DNA from: Azorinus chamasolen
Taxonomy: Eukaryota; Mollusca; Bivalvia; Cardiida; Solecurtidae
Reading direction: 5' to 3'
NCBI GenBank assembly: GCA_963576725.1
Contig: OY755252.1
Location: 29,715,078 to 29,779,077, forward strand
Length of the DNA: 64,000 nucleotides
In this document: positions 41,501-56,500 of the stretch, in pieces
Layout: each line of letters starts with the position of its first letter
Position numbering within the stretch: the stretch's first letter is position 1
Translations under genes and position numbers: made by a program
Notes under the pieces: model-generated
Database searches by the model: none
Seen by the model: only the letters and a program-made list of their open reading frames with translations
Told to the model about the DNA's origin: nothing

Positions 41501-44500
41501 CTCTAATTTAAAGTAATCATATCAGGGGCAATAACTCCAAAGTTATCAAGGGGAGACAATTCAAAAATCCCAGATGCACAACAACTCATGCTGGTCAACA
41601 TTCCTGTGAAGTTTGGTGACTCTAGCCATAGTGGTTTAAGAGATATGCACGACACTAAGTAAAGTTTGTCTAATTTTAAGTCACCAGGGGCAGTAACTCC
41701 AAAGTTAACAGAGGAGACAATAAAACAAACCAAGTGCAAAACAACTCATGCTAGTGAACAATCCTGTAAAGTTTAGTGACTCTAGCCCTACTGGTTTGAG
41801 AGATACACGCGACACAAAGTTTGTATAAGTTTAAGTGTTCATATCAGGGGCAATAACTCAAGAATTATCAGGGGGAGACAATTAAAAAAACAGATGCACA
41901 ACAACTCATGCTGGTGAACATTCCTGTGAAGTTTGGTGACTCTAGTACTAGCGGTTTCAGAGATGCGCGACACAAAGTTTTTCTAATTTTAAGTCGTCAG
42001 GGGCAATAACTCCAAAGTTATCAGGGGAGACAATTAAAAAAAACCAGGTGCACAACAACTCATGCTGGTGAACATTCCTGTGAAGTTTGATGACTCTAGC
42101 CCAACTGGTTTCAGAGATACGCGCGACACAAGTTTGTGACGGACAGACAGACGGACGGACGGACAGACGGACAGACAGACAACTCTGGCAAAAACAATAT
42201 GTCTCCCCATAAATTGGGGAGACATAATTATGTCTTCTCGCGAGGTCGTGTAGAGTAACATTGACGTTGTGCAATTAGACAGTCTATTTATAGTGCAGGG
42301 TAGGATAAGTACTTTCTGTTTCGGTCTTCCCCCGAAACACTCATGTTTTACAACTTTGCGTTCAAACGAAGAGGTACGTGCAGTTCCTTTCATAAGAGTT
42401 TATTAACATCAGCTCAGTCTCTCCTTTCTATGTGGTTTAAATACTTTGAATGTACAGTTCGTTCCGTTTACAGTGCAATTTTTTCCTGCCAAAGTTCAGA
42501 TAAAAATACGTCATTGAATAATCTACTGGTAGCGAAATTCAAAATACATATTTACAGAGTATCCGCATTCTTCTTTTCTTGTAAAAGTATTATGACATTA
42601 TGAATATTCATAGAGGTCATTCTCACGCGAAAGCAATGCTTTAAAAATTTAAACCCCAGGAACAGATTCGGTTAACAATGCATTTTTGGGATAAAAAACT
42701 TAAGGTTAGCTAAATATAAACCCGGGATTTTAGAAATCGGCATTCGTTAAAGTCACATATTTTGTTTTCACGAACTTTATATTCTGCAAATCATATACAT
42801 AATTAGCTGAATGGTTCACTATGGAAGCCTGATAGTATGTAAAGTCGGAACACGCCTATAAGTTTGATTTTTTTTCGGGGAAATGTGAAAACTATCGCTC
42901 TAAATTCGAATTTCTGGAATTCTTATATTGCACAGATGATACACTGAATATTCGCACAGATAAAGTTATATGGGTTATTAACAGTTTAAACTAACAAACG
43001 AAATAGCAGAACAGTCAGATAATGTGAAAAATATATGAAACAGTAGTAACGTCAAGCAGGAAAAGCAACACACAAAACGCCACCATCACCAAAACACCGA
43101 CAGAAAGCAATTTATATAGCAATTTATACACAAACACATATTACAGTAGAAAGTCACATACAAGACACAATCACCACCAACACATCGATAGACAGCATGT
43201 GACACACACACACACACAACCAAACACACGCAAACAAACGAGAAGAACACAGAAAACACCAACAAATACACAAGCATCAGAGATAAACATGAACAAAACA
43301 CAAGCACGTACACAAGACAAACAAAAGTAAGGGTGACAAAAAGCGAACCGCCTTGGCACGGTCAGTAGCAAAATCACCACTTAGGGTTTAAATCGGTTTA
43401 CGGACGTCCTAACCTCACACTTATCTCAAAGTCACCCTAGCTAAACAAACACTGTAAATAAAGGTATCACCGCCGGACCTCCCCGAGGCATAGACGACAG
43501 TAATCACAGTACAAAATGTAAAACATAGCATAACAACTGTGAAAGTCCGTCAAATATGTACACAATGACTTTGCTGAAGACAGAGCAACTGCAGGGAAGC
43601 CGTTAAGGGCACGACAGAGAAAAGGTAATACATGAGTCGTGTAAGCTCATTCCATTTATGGGTATAAGAGTATACCATCATAGAGTACTAACCTCTGTCT
43701 GTAATCGTGCAAGCAAAGAGGAAAGCGTAGCGACCGATTGCAAAGGGGTCGATAACCAAACATGCAGTGTGTTGCAATATAATAGGGTCATAACCATTCT
43801 TCCTAAAAGTTTTAATGCGTTTAATAAACAAATCGTGAAAATGGATAAGACCCCGAATTTTTTACAGGAGCAAATGCTCTATTTATCACAATGGTTTCAA
43901 ACTACAAATTTCTAAAGGTTTCCTTTTCTCTAGTTAATGCTCCTTTTCGGTATATTTATTTGGAGAGGTTGCATCTAAAATAGCCTATGACGTAATGGGT
44001 TAATGAATAAATGGTTAATAATCGACCTTGATCAGAATATTGGAAGCAAAATATCATATGTTTATGTGGTAAAAAATATTTTCTTTATTACTACAGGAAA
44101 GAAGAAAACAGAAAAAAGGAAAAATAGGTGACCTAACAAAAATAAACTTAGAACTTGATAATGAAAGACTCAGAGCAGAAATTTAAAAAATCAAGCTTGA
44201 GTCAGAGTTGATTGAGGAACAGAAATAAACTCTCCAATCAATTAAAGAGTTTGCCTAAACTGCAAACAATTATTTCAAAAGTAAGGCACTCTGTGATTTA
44301 AGTTCTGGTGATTCATTTATTGATGTATTTCTTGGCCAAAACGATGAATAAAAACTTATGTTCCTCAATCAACTCTGAATACCCTAATTCTTTTAAATAT
44401 TCGGTCGTCCAGTCTCACCAGACAACTGGTTTGCAAAGTTGAATAATTCGGTTTTGATATATTTCACTATGACATGGTAGCAAATAATGTAGACCAAGAT

Positions 44501-47500
44501 TGAAATGACACTTTTAGGACTCATCAGATCAGGGTATGTACTATTTGTGTAAGTTTCATCTACAATCCGAATACTTGTGGGAATTTCGGTAGCTGTCTAC
44601 AAATTAAATTACTTTGTTGTTTTATTTTTTTAGGCTTTTTAATCATAATATTTTTTTGTCTTTTGTATTCACAAAAAGTTGGGTGTGATTACATGAATAT
44701 TTAAAACTGTTGATGTGTACTGCATCATATGTTCACTTCTCATTTGGCAACAGCTGGTATACATGGAAATCTAAAATATTTAAAAACAAAATGAATTGTT
44801 TAACAGGAATGTCTGTAAAATTGTTGTTTGACTGATAATAAGGTTATTGAACACTTCATCTGAATCTGTCAATAGGACCCAGACAGTTCATTTTTTTTCT
44901 AATATAGCTTTACATTTCGGATCCATGTATGTCTGTGTATGCACAGGGCACTAGTCAATTGTAATATACATAGTGAAGGTGCCAAAAAATTGTCTTTATG
45001 AGGGAAATGGTTAAACTACCACTTCAATAGAGTACTCAGACTTATACTTCTTTCTGGCAAATTTCAAATACTAATACAAAATACCATAACCCTTTAAATA
45101 TATGCCACTAGTGTACTGACATTTGCAAACAGTGTAGACCCAGATCAGAAGATCTGGGTCTGCACTTTCCTCTTACAGAGTTAATATATGAGTTGACTCT
45201 TTAGCTAACACTGATGGGCTGTTCCACTTTTTCAGCATTCAAATGGAAAAACTGCTCTACATTTATAGCTACAGTGCACACAATTTGTCCACAGCTGTGT
45301 CCAAATATTCTGAAAATGGGTGATCCCTCAAAAGCAAAAGTAGAAATGCAAAATGAGAAAATTGCAGACTCGGTTTTATTTTCGAAATTGCAGACTCGGT
45401 TTTATTTTCATTCATAGCTGTGTCTAAGTTTGTTGTGCATGACTGTGTCCAAATCACATATTTTTGTATGAAAAATGTCTTTTTGTCTATTATGCCTTTC
45501 TCTGATATAAGGCTGCTTAATACAGGGTGAAAGTCATGCAGAAATATCTGACTTGAGTGTTTAGAAAAGTAAGGATTAACTGTATATAGGTTTTGTGCAA
45601 TATATTAGATATGAATTGTTTTTGCATTATGTCAGTCAGTTTGTTATAAGTTTTAATCATATGTCATGAATTTGTTTGTCAGTCAGTTTGAAGGCTCTGC
45701 AGAGCTTATGGTATTACTGTTATTTTATCAATATCTGACTTCAAATAAATATTGCTGTAGTTGATTTAATTGAAAACTGCCTTCATTGTCTTTGATATAA
45801 TTTTTTCTGATTAAACAACCTACCTAAGTTTGAAAATATGTCCTTGTGATGTAATCACGCATTGCCCTGCAACCAGCATGATCCTGTCCTCCACATTGAT
45901 GAAAATGGCCATCAGAGTCATTATCCTGATCAACAGGCACAATGTCCCTTCTGCTTATTCCAACATTATGCAGTATAATGCAGTTTATGATGTGCATACA
46001 GGCCACATCAGGGGTTGTGTTTATTTTTCTCCTCATGATCTGCCATAGAACAACATTTTGATTAGTTCCACATTTGTAATACAGGGAGCCTTTACACAGT
46101 TGTTTTTCTAGGGTGTTAGCTTGATGCTGTATGAGCTTTATGTTCATTGTAATTAAACAACCACATGCACTTATGGACTACTGTACATGTATACATGATT
46201 GGGTTTATTTTTAATATAACAAATACTGTAAATATACTCAAGTAAGTAATAATGTACATGTATTACATTTGAACTAGAACTCTGTTTCAGTTGATTTTAT
46301 AATAGTTATAAGAAACATAATACAGTTTGGTAAAATGTGAAAAAGAGTATTTTTGCTAATAGTTTTAACAAGATATTACCTGGAACCGCTGCTTAAGAAT
46401 ACCAAAGGCTTGCTCGATCAACACCCTTGTACGGCACAGGGACTCATTGTATTTAGTCTGGGAAGTGTTTTCTGGGTTCAGGTATGGGGTCAGCATGTAC
46501 CTTGAGCAAGCATAACCACTGTCTGCCAACAAAAATCCTTGGTAGTGTCCTGTATATATAAAAACAGGATCAACCCATTATCTCATAAATGCTATTTCAG
46601 ACAACCTATTTGAATAGATCTGCCTGAAAATGAGCATTTACCAGAAAATAAATAATTTCTTAGATTTGTATAGTTTTGAAACCATTGTGATATATAGAGC
46701 ATTTGCTCCTATGCGAGGGACTGTGTTAACAGAAACGGAAGACATATACCATATTTATAAAATACAAATGTTTGCTAGTTCATGACCTTATTTATGTTGG
46801 ATTATACATTTTCTTTCTGCCAACTGCCCAAAACCTCTGTACAGAAACAACATTATAATTCAGCATGTGCTTATACTTGAATTAATATCCATGCAGGATA
46901 GAGGTAATATAGAAATCATCCACAGGAAAATTATTAACTGCTTTTGTATATAGGTATACTTTACATACCTTCCTCAAATCTGTGTCTGAGTGCACACTGG
47001 CGCCATATCCTTTGCATCATGTGTCCTGCCTGGCCACATAACCACAGCTGATGTAATCCTCAAGGCATAGTCACACACAGCCTGCAATGAACCAGTGAAT
47101 TAAAGTAATGAAGTATATGGTATTTTCAGTCATTCCTCAAATTGAGAGCAGAATGAAACCCTGACTACAGCTGACTGAACAAGGCCTGCTCTGTTTGTTT
47201 ATGCAATAATATAGATCTGCTTCTATATGTTATACTTTCACACAACAAAAGATATGTCTCTTTACCATGTTAAAACATTTATGAAATCAATATTCATCAT
47301 GTCTTACATGAATATTCATGGAGTAAATGGTTATTTAATAGAACAGGCAACAACTGTAGTTGAACTGTATGGTAAATAACTGTATTCGACTATTAAGAAA
47401 ATACTCTTTATTTACATTTATACTTACTTGTACATTTATGGTTGCAATATTCTTCCTGCCATTGTAATCTTCTGGATTTACCTTTGGGTTTTTTTTACCC

Positions 47501-50500
47501 AAACATGTGTGCAGTCAATGACACCAATGACATTTGGGAACCCTAAAAGAGATGATTCATGCAAACTATTAATTACTACAGAGAGGACACATTATTCAGA
47601 CAGATCAGAAATGTTGGTTTGTTTTAGAGATTAGTTCCATCAGCAACCTCATTTTTTGTTAAATTGTATGACACATTAAAATGACTTTTCTAAAGAAGAA
47701 CAATCCTTATACTACTTACATCATATGCCCATGAATTATATCAATGACATATGCTAGCAGGTATTATACTCAGTCTGTCATTTCCGATCATAACTTTGAA
47801 TTTTAAACTTTGACCAACCCTTAATGTAAGAAATAATCAAATCAAGAAATACTATTAGCTGAATCTGTGTGATGGAATATGTACATGTGATTATGATATG
47901 GTAGAAACTATAGTCATATCTATTATCATAAATAAACAAAGTAGACCCTGATCAGACGACCCAATTCGGAGTTGTAGGACCTAGGTAGACCTATTTGCAC
48001 GATAGGTAATAAAAACTGTGTTTACATGAAGGAAAGGGTTACCTACTACTGTATCATTTATCAACAGCGCACCTGTCACTTCCGAAAAATGTAAATATTG
48101 ATATAGACTATAGTCTAATTTTAAATCGACCTTAACCGTTACTCTTCTCAAAGAAGGAATTAAAGAATCATGTAAACATTCGTGAAGTTAAAAGTCGTGA
48201 TGAAATGACAATTTGTATTATGTTACTTGCCTGCTATCATACAAAACTGTTGTTTTAATTGTCTTAAATACCCCCCTCCCTGTGGGATGTGTATGAATTC
48301 CGTGAGTGTGGATATGGCCTGTCCAACTTGGCGGCATATCCGGCTTACAGTTGGCTGGCTGAGGTGGACGGTGTCAGCTACCGTCAACTGGAAAGATCCA
48401 GTGGCCAAATACCTGAGATATGTCAGTACAGGCAATAAATCAGGAATGGCAAAACTCCTCTGTGTCCGTCTGGCTACGTCAGCACACCTTTCTACTAGGA
48501 ACATTACTGTTGGTGGTGCAAATCTAAACCGTGTGAATATTTCTTCCTCACGAAGTTCCTCTAACGGATTTGAGCGATCGTGAAACACTCGTGGACGAGG
48601 TAACCGTCGTTGCCGACGAGCATCTCTTCTAATAGCTCTGTGTCCGGCGGCCATATTGTTGCTATTAAGCTTCGAAATATTAGATTCAGCGTTTCAGTCT
48701 CAGACTCAGACTTTGGACTCAGAAAGTTTAGTGAATAAGATATCTTGAGTCCTGAGTCTGATCTTGAGACTTAAGTCTGAATTTGAGACTTAGGAATGTT
48801 AGTGAACACGGGCCCTGATAGAGACTTGATATTTGGCATGCATATGTATCTCATAAAGCCGCATATTTTGAGGGGTATCATATCATGGTCAAGGTGATAA
48901 TTCAAGGTCAGAGGTCAAATATATGGGTCAAATCACCGACTGCACAGTTTGTAGGGTGTCATGACAAGGTAAATGTCATCCTTCAGAGTCAAATGTCATT
49001 TCGGGGGGGGAGGCATAGTGTTTCACAAACACATCTTGTTAATATTACATTGTTGGTTTTTGTTGTTTTCAATTTTTGAATCACGCCAATATTTGACGAT
49101 ACTTCTAATTATTTTTCTGCGAAAAACTTTGTTTCCATGAGCAATAAATGTTTTAGTAAGTTTACTAGAATATTCACTAATAATTCCTCTTATAAGACAC
49201 TTCCATTCGTGATACCCTAGTTTACATTTAAACCCGTGAGTGCCATGCGGACGGGTCAGCGGTATCGTATGCGAACATTTTAGATCAAAGTACATGTATT
49301 ATTGAGGCGCCGAGTAAGTTGTCGCTGCGTCAGTATCTAAAATGCTTGACACTCTGTTTATTGTTTTTAAGGACACTGAGCAAGCGCTAGCTCTAAATAT
49401 TGAAGCATACGAACAGATTTCTAGCATACAACGATTGTGAACGGGGTAAAGAAAAATAACTACATATCATTCCTTCAAATTACTGGGGTGTTTTATAACC
49501 AAAAGGAATTACTATAGAAGTACATGTATGAGTCATGTTGGAAACACCGCATACAAAACACACAACCGCCCAAACAGCACACGACGACTAACAGCAAATG
49601 TACATGTATATAAAAGATACCAAGAGACGACGCACATACAAAACAAACAAGCACTAGGGGGAAGATGGAAGTACCGCCGTGGAACGTTCAGTGACAAATG
49701 TAACTTTGGGGTTAAACCGTTTTGAGGGCGCCCAACCTCACACTTATTCCATCCCCATCCTAAAAGACAGTGTAAATAAATGTAGCCCTTCTCCGACTCA
49801 TCTACAACAACCGCAATGGCAAATGCAGTGGTAAAGTACATGTAAAACGAAAACATTTAAGTGCAAAATACTGTACCCACCTATCGTTAGTGTACTCATT
49901 GATTGAGTTTCAGACAGAGTAACTGTAGAAAAGTAACAAATAGTACGACAAAAACGAGACGTCCTCCTTCTGTTTCCGGAATTAAAATGTCACCTTCATA
50001 GAGTACTAAACCTTTCTTGTCGGCGTACATCAAAGAGGCCTGCATGATTGCCAACTGTAAAAGGGTTGACAACCAGACATGCAGTATGTTGTAGTACTAT
50101 AGGATCATACCCATTGTTAATGAATTTTGTAACATATTTGATGAACAAAGTGAGAAAATAGGTATGTCCAATAATGTTACGAAGTTTGTAAATCACATCA
50201 ACATACACTTCAGGCTGTGAAATACCGTGTCGCAGGAGCGCCTTAAGATTACATTTGTACTTGCCAATAAGTGAGAGATTGCGATAATAAAATTTAGAGA
50301 AAGTTTTTCCTAGTTTATGGTATCTATATATTTGCTTAAGCAGCTTTTCAGTTAACATTATATTTATACTGTTAAAATCGTCAACAGATGAACAAGCTCT
50401 AGCAAAACGAATAAGTTGAGACTATTTTTCTATATATATAAACCTCGTAATATGGGGCACGGGGGACATCTCCATCTAGATGAGGGAAATTTACAATATT

Positions 50501-53500
50501 AAAATCATATATTCTAGACGAAATCATTCCATTATCAATTTTAAAGTCTAGATCAAGAAAAGCTGCATAAGTATCGGACTGGTTAGTTTTATTCAATTTG
50601 CAATCGTTTGGGTAAATTGTAGGAATCAAAGTTCCTGTATTATCTATTGGATGGTACATTAATCACTTAATAATTTAAATCTTACATTCTATATGGAATA
50701 GTTATTTAATCTAGTAACGTTTCAAAGCGCATTGGCTCTATTATACCATTCTTGTGAAATACGTTGCTGTTTATGTTGTAAATTATGCACACATATTTTA
50801 ATAGTCCAGTTATTCCAAACCGTTAATATTTGTTGTAAATGTTCTCAACATGTACTCCATTTCAGACCTGAAGATGTTAAAAAAATTAAAACGGAAACTC
50901 GAGACAATGTAGATAGCATTATAACAAAATTCAAAGAAGCCTTTGAAACCCTTTTTTCAAAGAAGCACATCACAACCCTCTTCTTATACATGACTGGCCA
51001 TGGTGATACGTCAGGTGGATTCATGCTTCATGGACCTGGACATAGTCATGAATGCATTACAGAAGACATCATAAACACGTTGTTACAATGCCATTTTCAA
51101 TCTGGGACATTAAACAAACTCATCATATTCCTTGATTTTTGCTTCCCACGACAAAGCTTAAATTGCAAAGTCGAAGATCTTCCGACAACACACATCACGT
51201 TGCTGAAGGTAACTGCGTGTAGCCCAACTGAAAAAGCAAATCTAACACTAGAACATGGCAGTAACTTCACGAAACTATTAGTTCAGTGCCTGTCTGGTGA
51301 CAGAGGAAAAGACATGTGTACTAGTGATTGTAAAGTATGCAACGACAGCGAACTATCCATGAAACACAATGATGGTTTTATTTCCCTAGAATATCTTGCT
51401 GAATACATAGGGAGACACATGGAGAAATCCGGATGTAGCGAACCACTGGTTAGTACCAAAGCAATGAAATGGAGAGATACAAGAATAGCATATTACATAA
51501 AGAAGCAACGAATTGAGTTTGTATTCGAATTCGGCAATCATCAAATTCCTCGCTACGTAGATCAGTTACCGGAGTTGATGGAGAATCTGATAGAGATTCT
51601 ACATAAAGAAGCAACAGGTGAATATCACTATAGTAATATAGTTCCTCAATATGCAAAACTAAAACAATATAAATTTACGCGCCTTCTGTAAATCTAGTTT
51701 ATTAATATATCTAAAATGTTTCGCCAGAACGGCTCATCAGTGATATATGCTGTTGATATGACGTGGCATCATAGTCGTTGTTCATGACGTCACGTTTATT
51801 TGCAAATGTCATTTAACTAAACGTCATTATAGATTACTTTGTATTAACTTCTGGTTTATTTACACTATGGCACCCAGTTGGTCTGCCGCATATTGTCACT
51901 TTTAAACGAATCTTTTGTGGTTTTCTATACATTTAGCTCTAGTTAGTATCTTTTTTTTTCAAATTGCGAGGTTGTCTCTTGCTTTTGATAACTTTAAGTA
52001 TGTTTCAAATGGTTCGCATAGTACTGTCTCGTTTCAGAATTTAATATATTATTTTGTTAAGATCGGGAACATTTCTGTATTTATTGGGTTATGGGTTGAA
52101 ATGTATGACAATGCTTCTTGACGAGGATTTTGTTTAACCTGTTTAAGCTGGGATCAAAATGGCAAAACAGATACCACGAAATGATTTCGTGGTACAGTGA
52201 AGCTCACTTATAGCGAACTCGGATATAACGAGAGACCGGATAATACAAAAGAAAACAATCCCCGATCTTTTTCTTCTATTCACATCTGCCTGCTTAATAC
52301 AAAATCGGTTATAACGAAACATTGGCTAAAACAAAGTTATTTCCTTGTCCCGAGAACGAAATTTCTATGAAAAGTAAATTGGCTATTACAAACTCAACTG
52401 AATGGCGCAGTTTGAAAAGTTTTCACACCTACCGCGATATAGAACCGTACAGCAAACACCTTCACCGAATATCGCCTCGGGCATCAAACAACTTAATGAA
52501 CGTGATTGACATCATGTGCATATATCCCAAACTTTGTTAATGGTCGAGTATACTGTCGAGGACACACTGTTGCATTATTCCCACAAACAATGAAATCGGC
52601 GCTTAAAATATACGTTGTGGGCACTGTGCGAGGCATAAACATACTGCTGAGTCCGAATGCAAAAGGGACGAATCTGATGGAAGAATGGTATCCTGCTTTA
52701 TTTAACAATTTCGATAACGTGATTGGAACCAGTTGCAATCGTAATCGACTAGCAACTGTGCATCTGATTGGATGAATGTTCTTATTTCCTATCGTATATT
52801 TTGATTTCAGCCAATAGAAACTTTTGTCAGAATATATGTTGTAACTTCATACTTTGCATTGAAGCAGCCGCAGATAACTATTCTGAGATATTTTTCGGCC
52901 ATTTGGCACCGAAATAGGCAAAATCTGATGGTATTACCAATACACAATGTAATTCCAGCGAGACAACTGCCACTTTGCTGAACACTGATGGTCATAATTT
53001 ATGTCGTTATACATAGATAAGCACATATTATAGATTTATTAAAAATGATTGAAAGTACACGAATGGCCACGACACCATGAATAACAACATACATGTGATA
53101 AATAGTTGAAATGTGAAATTACACGTATATAATACATTCTCTTCAGTAGAATAACTATAGAGTCAGTCTAGTTTTACACTAAGCCATGATATAGGAAAGC
53201 AAATGGTCAGCTCATTTCACCAATATCGTTATTTATAACTGACGTGGGTTTGCTTTTCAGTTACAATTCATAAGAGACATGCTATGAAATTACAGAACAC
53301 ATGACAAAGCCAGTTGTATGCATGGAGACTTTGGTCAGCAGCTACATTATAATGCGACTTCTGGTCAGGATCAGAATTTGCACAACCTTGGTATACTATA
53401 ACGAAATTCGCTATATCTAAACATTTATAACGAAATTTCGTCTTATCGATATAACAAAGTTTGGATATAGTGAAGTAAATATTAAGGTCCACAGGATTTC

Positions 53501-56500
53501 GTTAAAAGTGAGCTTCACTGTATCTGTTTTGCCATTTTGATCCCAGCTTCTATTTGTTGTTTTGGGTATTTACGTAAAATAAGGGACTGTTTTTGTTCTA
53601 CAATCGCTTCTCTTTGTTTATGTTTGTTTGTTTGTTTGTTTGTTTGTGTTGATTATTGTCCGTGTCTGCTCACTCTGGGCTAATTGGACGCCCCAGAGAT
53701 GGGGGAAATGATACAGAGAAACCCGGGCGCGATGCACTACTCTTATTATCGACTAAGTTTTCTGGTTCTTTTAGATGCCCAGTGTAAATCACTGATACAT
53801 CGGGCCTCGATTTAAAGTCTTGTTCTCACTTTGACTTTGGTGGCACTTTAATAAATGTCCTTAATAATGTGCTTTTATGAATCTTTGTTAGACCATAAAA
53901 TGAACTTGTTTTGTATTAAAAATTTACCAAATAATCTGATTCTTTTTTTGTTATATTTGGTGATAATTCAAGGAGTTTTTGTATTTTTTGGAAAGTGGTT
54001 TGTGGCATTATCCTTAGCACATGAGTATAATTTGTTGTCTTTGAACATAATCAATAGTAGTTTCTTTGTAGTAACTTTTGTTCATGACAACTATTCCTCT
54101 TCCTTTATCTACTTCTTTTTATAATTGTTTTTATCCGTTGTTAGTGATTTTATTGCGTTCCTTTTTTTAAGAAGAAGTCCTACAATGAACGCATATTTTC
54201 AATAATATCACAAAATGTGGTATTTGTTATGCTCAATCATTATTATGAAGATTGTCAATTTGAACTTGCCCATGTGATACAAAATAAACAGATTCATCAA
54301 TACCTATTATATTTGCTTTACAACAAAGTATTATTGGCCCTTTCCGTTCAAATTGTCCGCGTATTGCCAAAGATCACCCGATCCCTCCATTGTTCACGTA
54401 ACAGCTTTTCTCGAAAGTGGTCGGAGTGACTCAAAAAGCGCGAACAGATACGAAACTAAACCCCAACCTGAATAAAAGTAAAACCATTTGGTAAAAATTC
54501 GAAATCGTTGATATTAAATACATGAATCGTTTGCCATTTTCAACATCTATTTGATAGCTTTTCTTGCGATATACTACTACATTTCAGCATATAAAAATGA
54601 GTTTTGCATATTAAAGGTATTTGTAAAACGCGTCGAATGTAGGAACTTCCCCTTTGAGTGTCATATTATGTTCTATGTATGAATGTTTACCAGTCGGAAT
54701 TATTTTTGCTTAGTTTATAAACTCGTCTTATGTTGTTTTCTTCCCCTCTGTGGTTGAAAATCATTTTGTTTTTCTAACTAATGAATGATCGTGATCAAGA
54801 TTTATTCCTGCCATGAAAAAATCTTTTCATTTTTACTCTTCGGTGAAATTCCGAGTTATCTGCCTCTTATTCCGTATTTGATTGTCCCTAGGAAGGGGTA
54901 AATTTAATACATTTTTAAATTATATGTGACTCATCTTTAATTTATATTCTATCGGCCAAATTAAATATCTTTACTAGTTTAGGGTTGGTCTCGACCAATT
55001 TAGCGTGTCTGTACTTGCGCTTGGTTCTAAAAAGTCATTATCATCGTCGACAGAGTCTACAATGACGTTAAGCGTAGTAAACTGGTTTGTTTGGTAGTTC
55101 TGTTGTTGTTGTTGTTGTTGTCTTGGGGCAAGTTCCATCTGGATGTTTTCTTTCTATATCCTATATTATTGCCAGATGTTTTGGCTGTTTCGTCTGTCTG
55201 CATCATAATGGGTACTACTACATTGTAAATGATTACTCGTTTGATTATTTTTGTTAGTTGATGTATCAGCATAAGTAGTTCGGTCATCTGTAATTGTTCT
55301 TCTGGTTTGTAATTTTATCAATAGTGGTGTTTCTTTCGACTTTGAAGTATGAATTTGTCTTGTCAATGAATGAATTTGTCTTGTTAATGAATGATTTTTC
55401 TTGTTATTATTTCTAAAGTTACTTGCATAATTGTCTAACCATCTATATAAACTTTCCGCATTAATTTTGATCTGCTTTAAGCGTTGGCATCCCTAAAACC
55501 CACATAGTTAAATACCTTTTGGGTAACCGGTTAAGACCTATTCTACCGTATCGTATATTTCAGACTCTCTCAATCCTGATAACATGGGAGTAAAATACTT
55601 CAAAAAAGCAGCTGCAGTTATGTTGAAAACTGGTCCAAGATCCCAAGACACCTTGGAACTATTAACCATTCAACAGATTGAATCTGCATGGAACAATCGG
55701 TGTAAACTATTTGTAAAACCACGGGCTATACATCAGATACTAACAGGGGATGCTATCATATTTCCAAAGACGATTGCGACAGAAACGCTCATGAAATACA
55801 TCAAATACACTTGGAAAGAAACGTGGCACACTGACAAGGTATGTAAGGATTGTCCATCCCATATAAACGAAATACTCTACAAATTGAACCGCAAAACTGT
55901 GCCACGACCATGTGCAAAGTACATGTATGAGTCATTCAGAAAACACCGCAAACAAAACACACATCCACCCGAACACGAACACGAATCCGCACCACGACAG
56001 AAAAGTACGGCAAATGTGCATGTTTACAAAAAACAAAAAACGAGATGCACAAAGACAAAACAAACAAACAACAGGGGAAGATGGGAGTACCGTCTTCGAA
56101 CGGTCAGTGACAATTGTCACTGAGTGTGGGGATTAAACCGGTTTAGGGGCACTCAATCTCACACGTATTCCATCCCCACTCTAAAAGATAAAAAAAAAGT
56201 GTAAATAAATGTATCACATCTTCGAATAATATACACCCGCAACGGCAAATACAGTGGTAAACATATTTATATGAACCGAACTTGATCCACTTATCGCTAG
56301 TGCACCCACTGGATGAGCTGCATTTACACAGTTTGCAGCTCATTTATTGAGTACATTAGTGATAGGTGGATTCCTTTTGTTTCACTTAAACATGGTTTCG
56401 TATTACATGTTGTTTATCTCTGTATTTGCGGTTGTTGTAGATTAGTCGGAGGGTGCGTTTATTGACCCTTTTTGTCTTTTAGGGTGGGTGGATTAAGTAT

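Larger units (their letters stand above)
25145..50865 (+). other. 25.7-kb GC-AG intron of the caspase-like gene
   Basis: The donor is GC (AG|GCAAGT) and the acceptor 'catttcag'. The intron separates the first caspase strand from the catalytic His and Cys. It is filled with repeats: a PLE-B tail, an inverted duplication of a multicopy ORF, three tandem-core repeats, CT microsatellites, a Harbinger transposase on the other strand and a PLE (-). Further small phase-preserving exons inside it cannot be excluded, but the caspase fold reads complete without them. Confidence 0.7.

Noticed and set aside
41503..42393. Overlapping minus-strand ORFs of 78-119 aa
   Set aside because: They repeat the core of tandem-core repeat B with each period and lie across its 'gacgg' tail; not genes.
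50732..50865. Start codon at 50732 as beginning of a separate caspase gene
   Set aside because: The segment before 50866 is Cys-rich intron-like sequence ending in a good acceptor, and the fold needs the strand encoded at 25012. A separate promoter cannot be fully excluded.
55057..55366. Asn/Thr-rich minus ORFs as a gene
   Set aside because: Low-complexity reading of a (TTG)n run and its flank, no motif or splice support.
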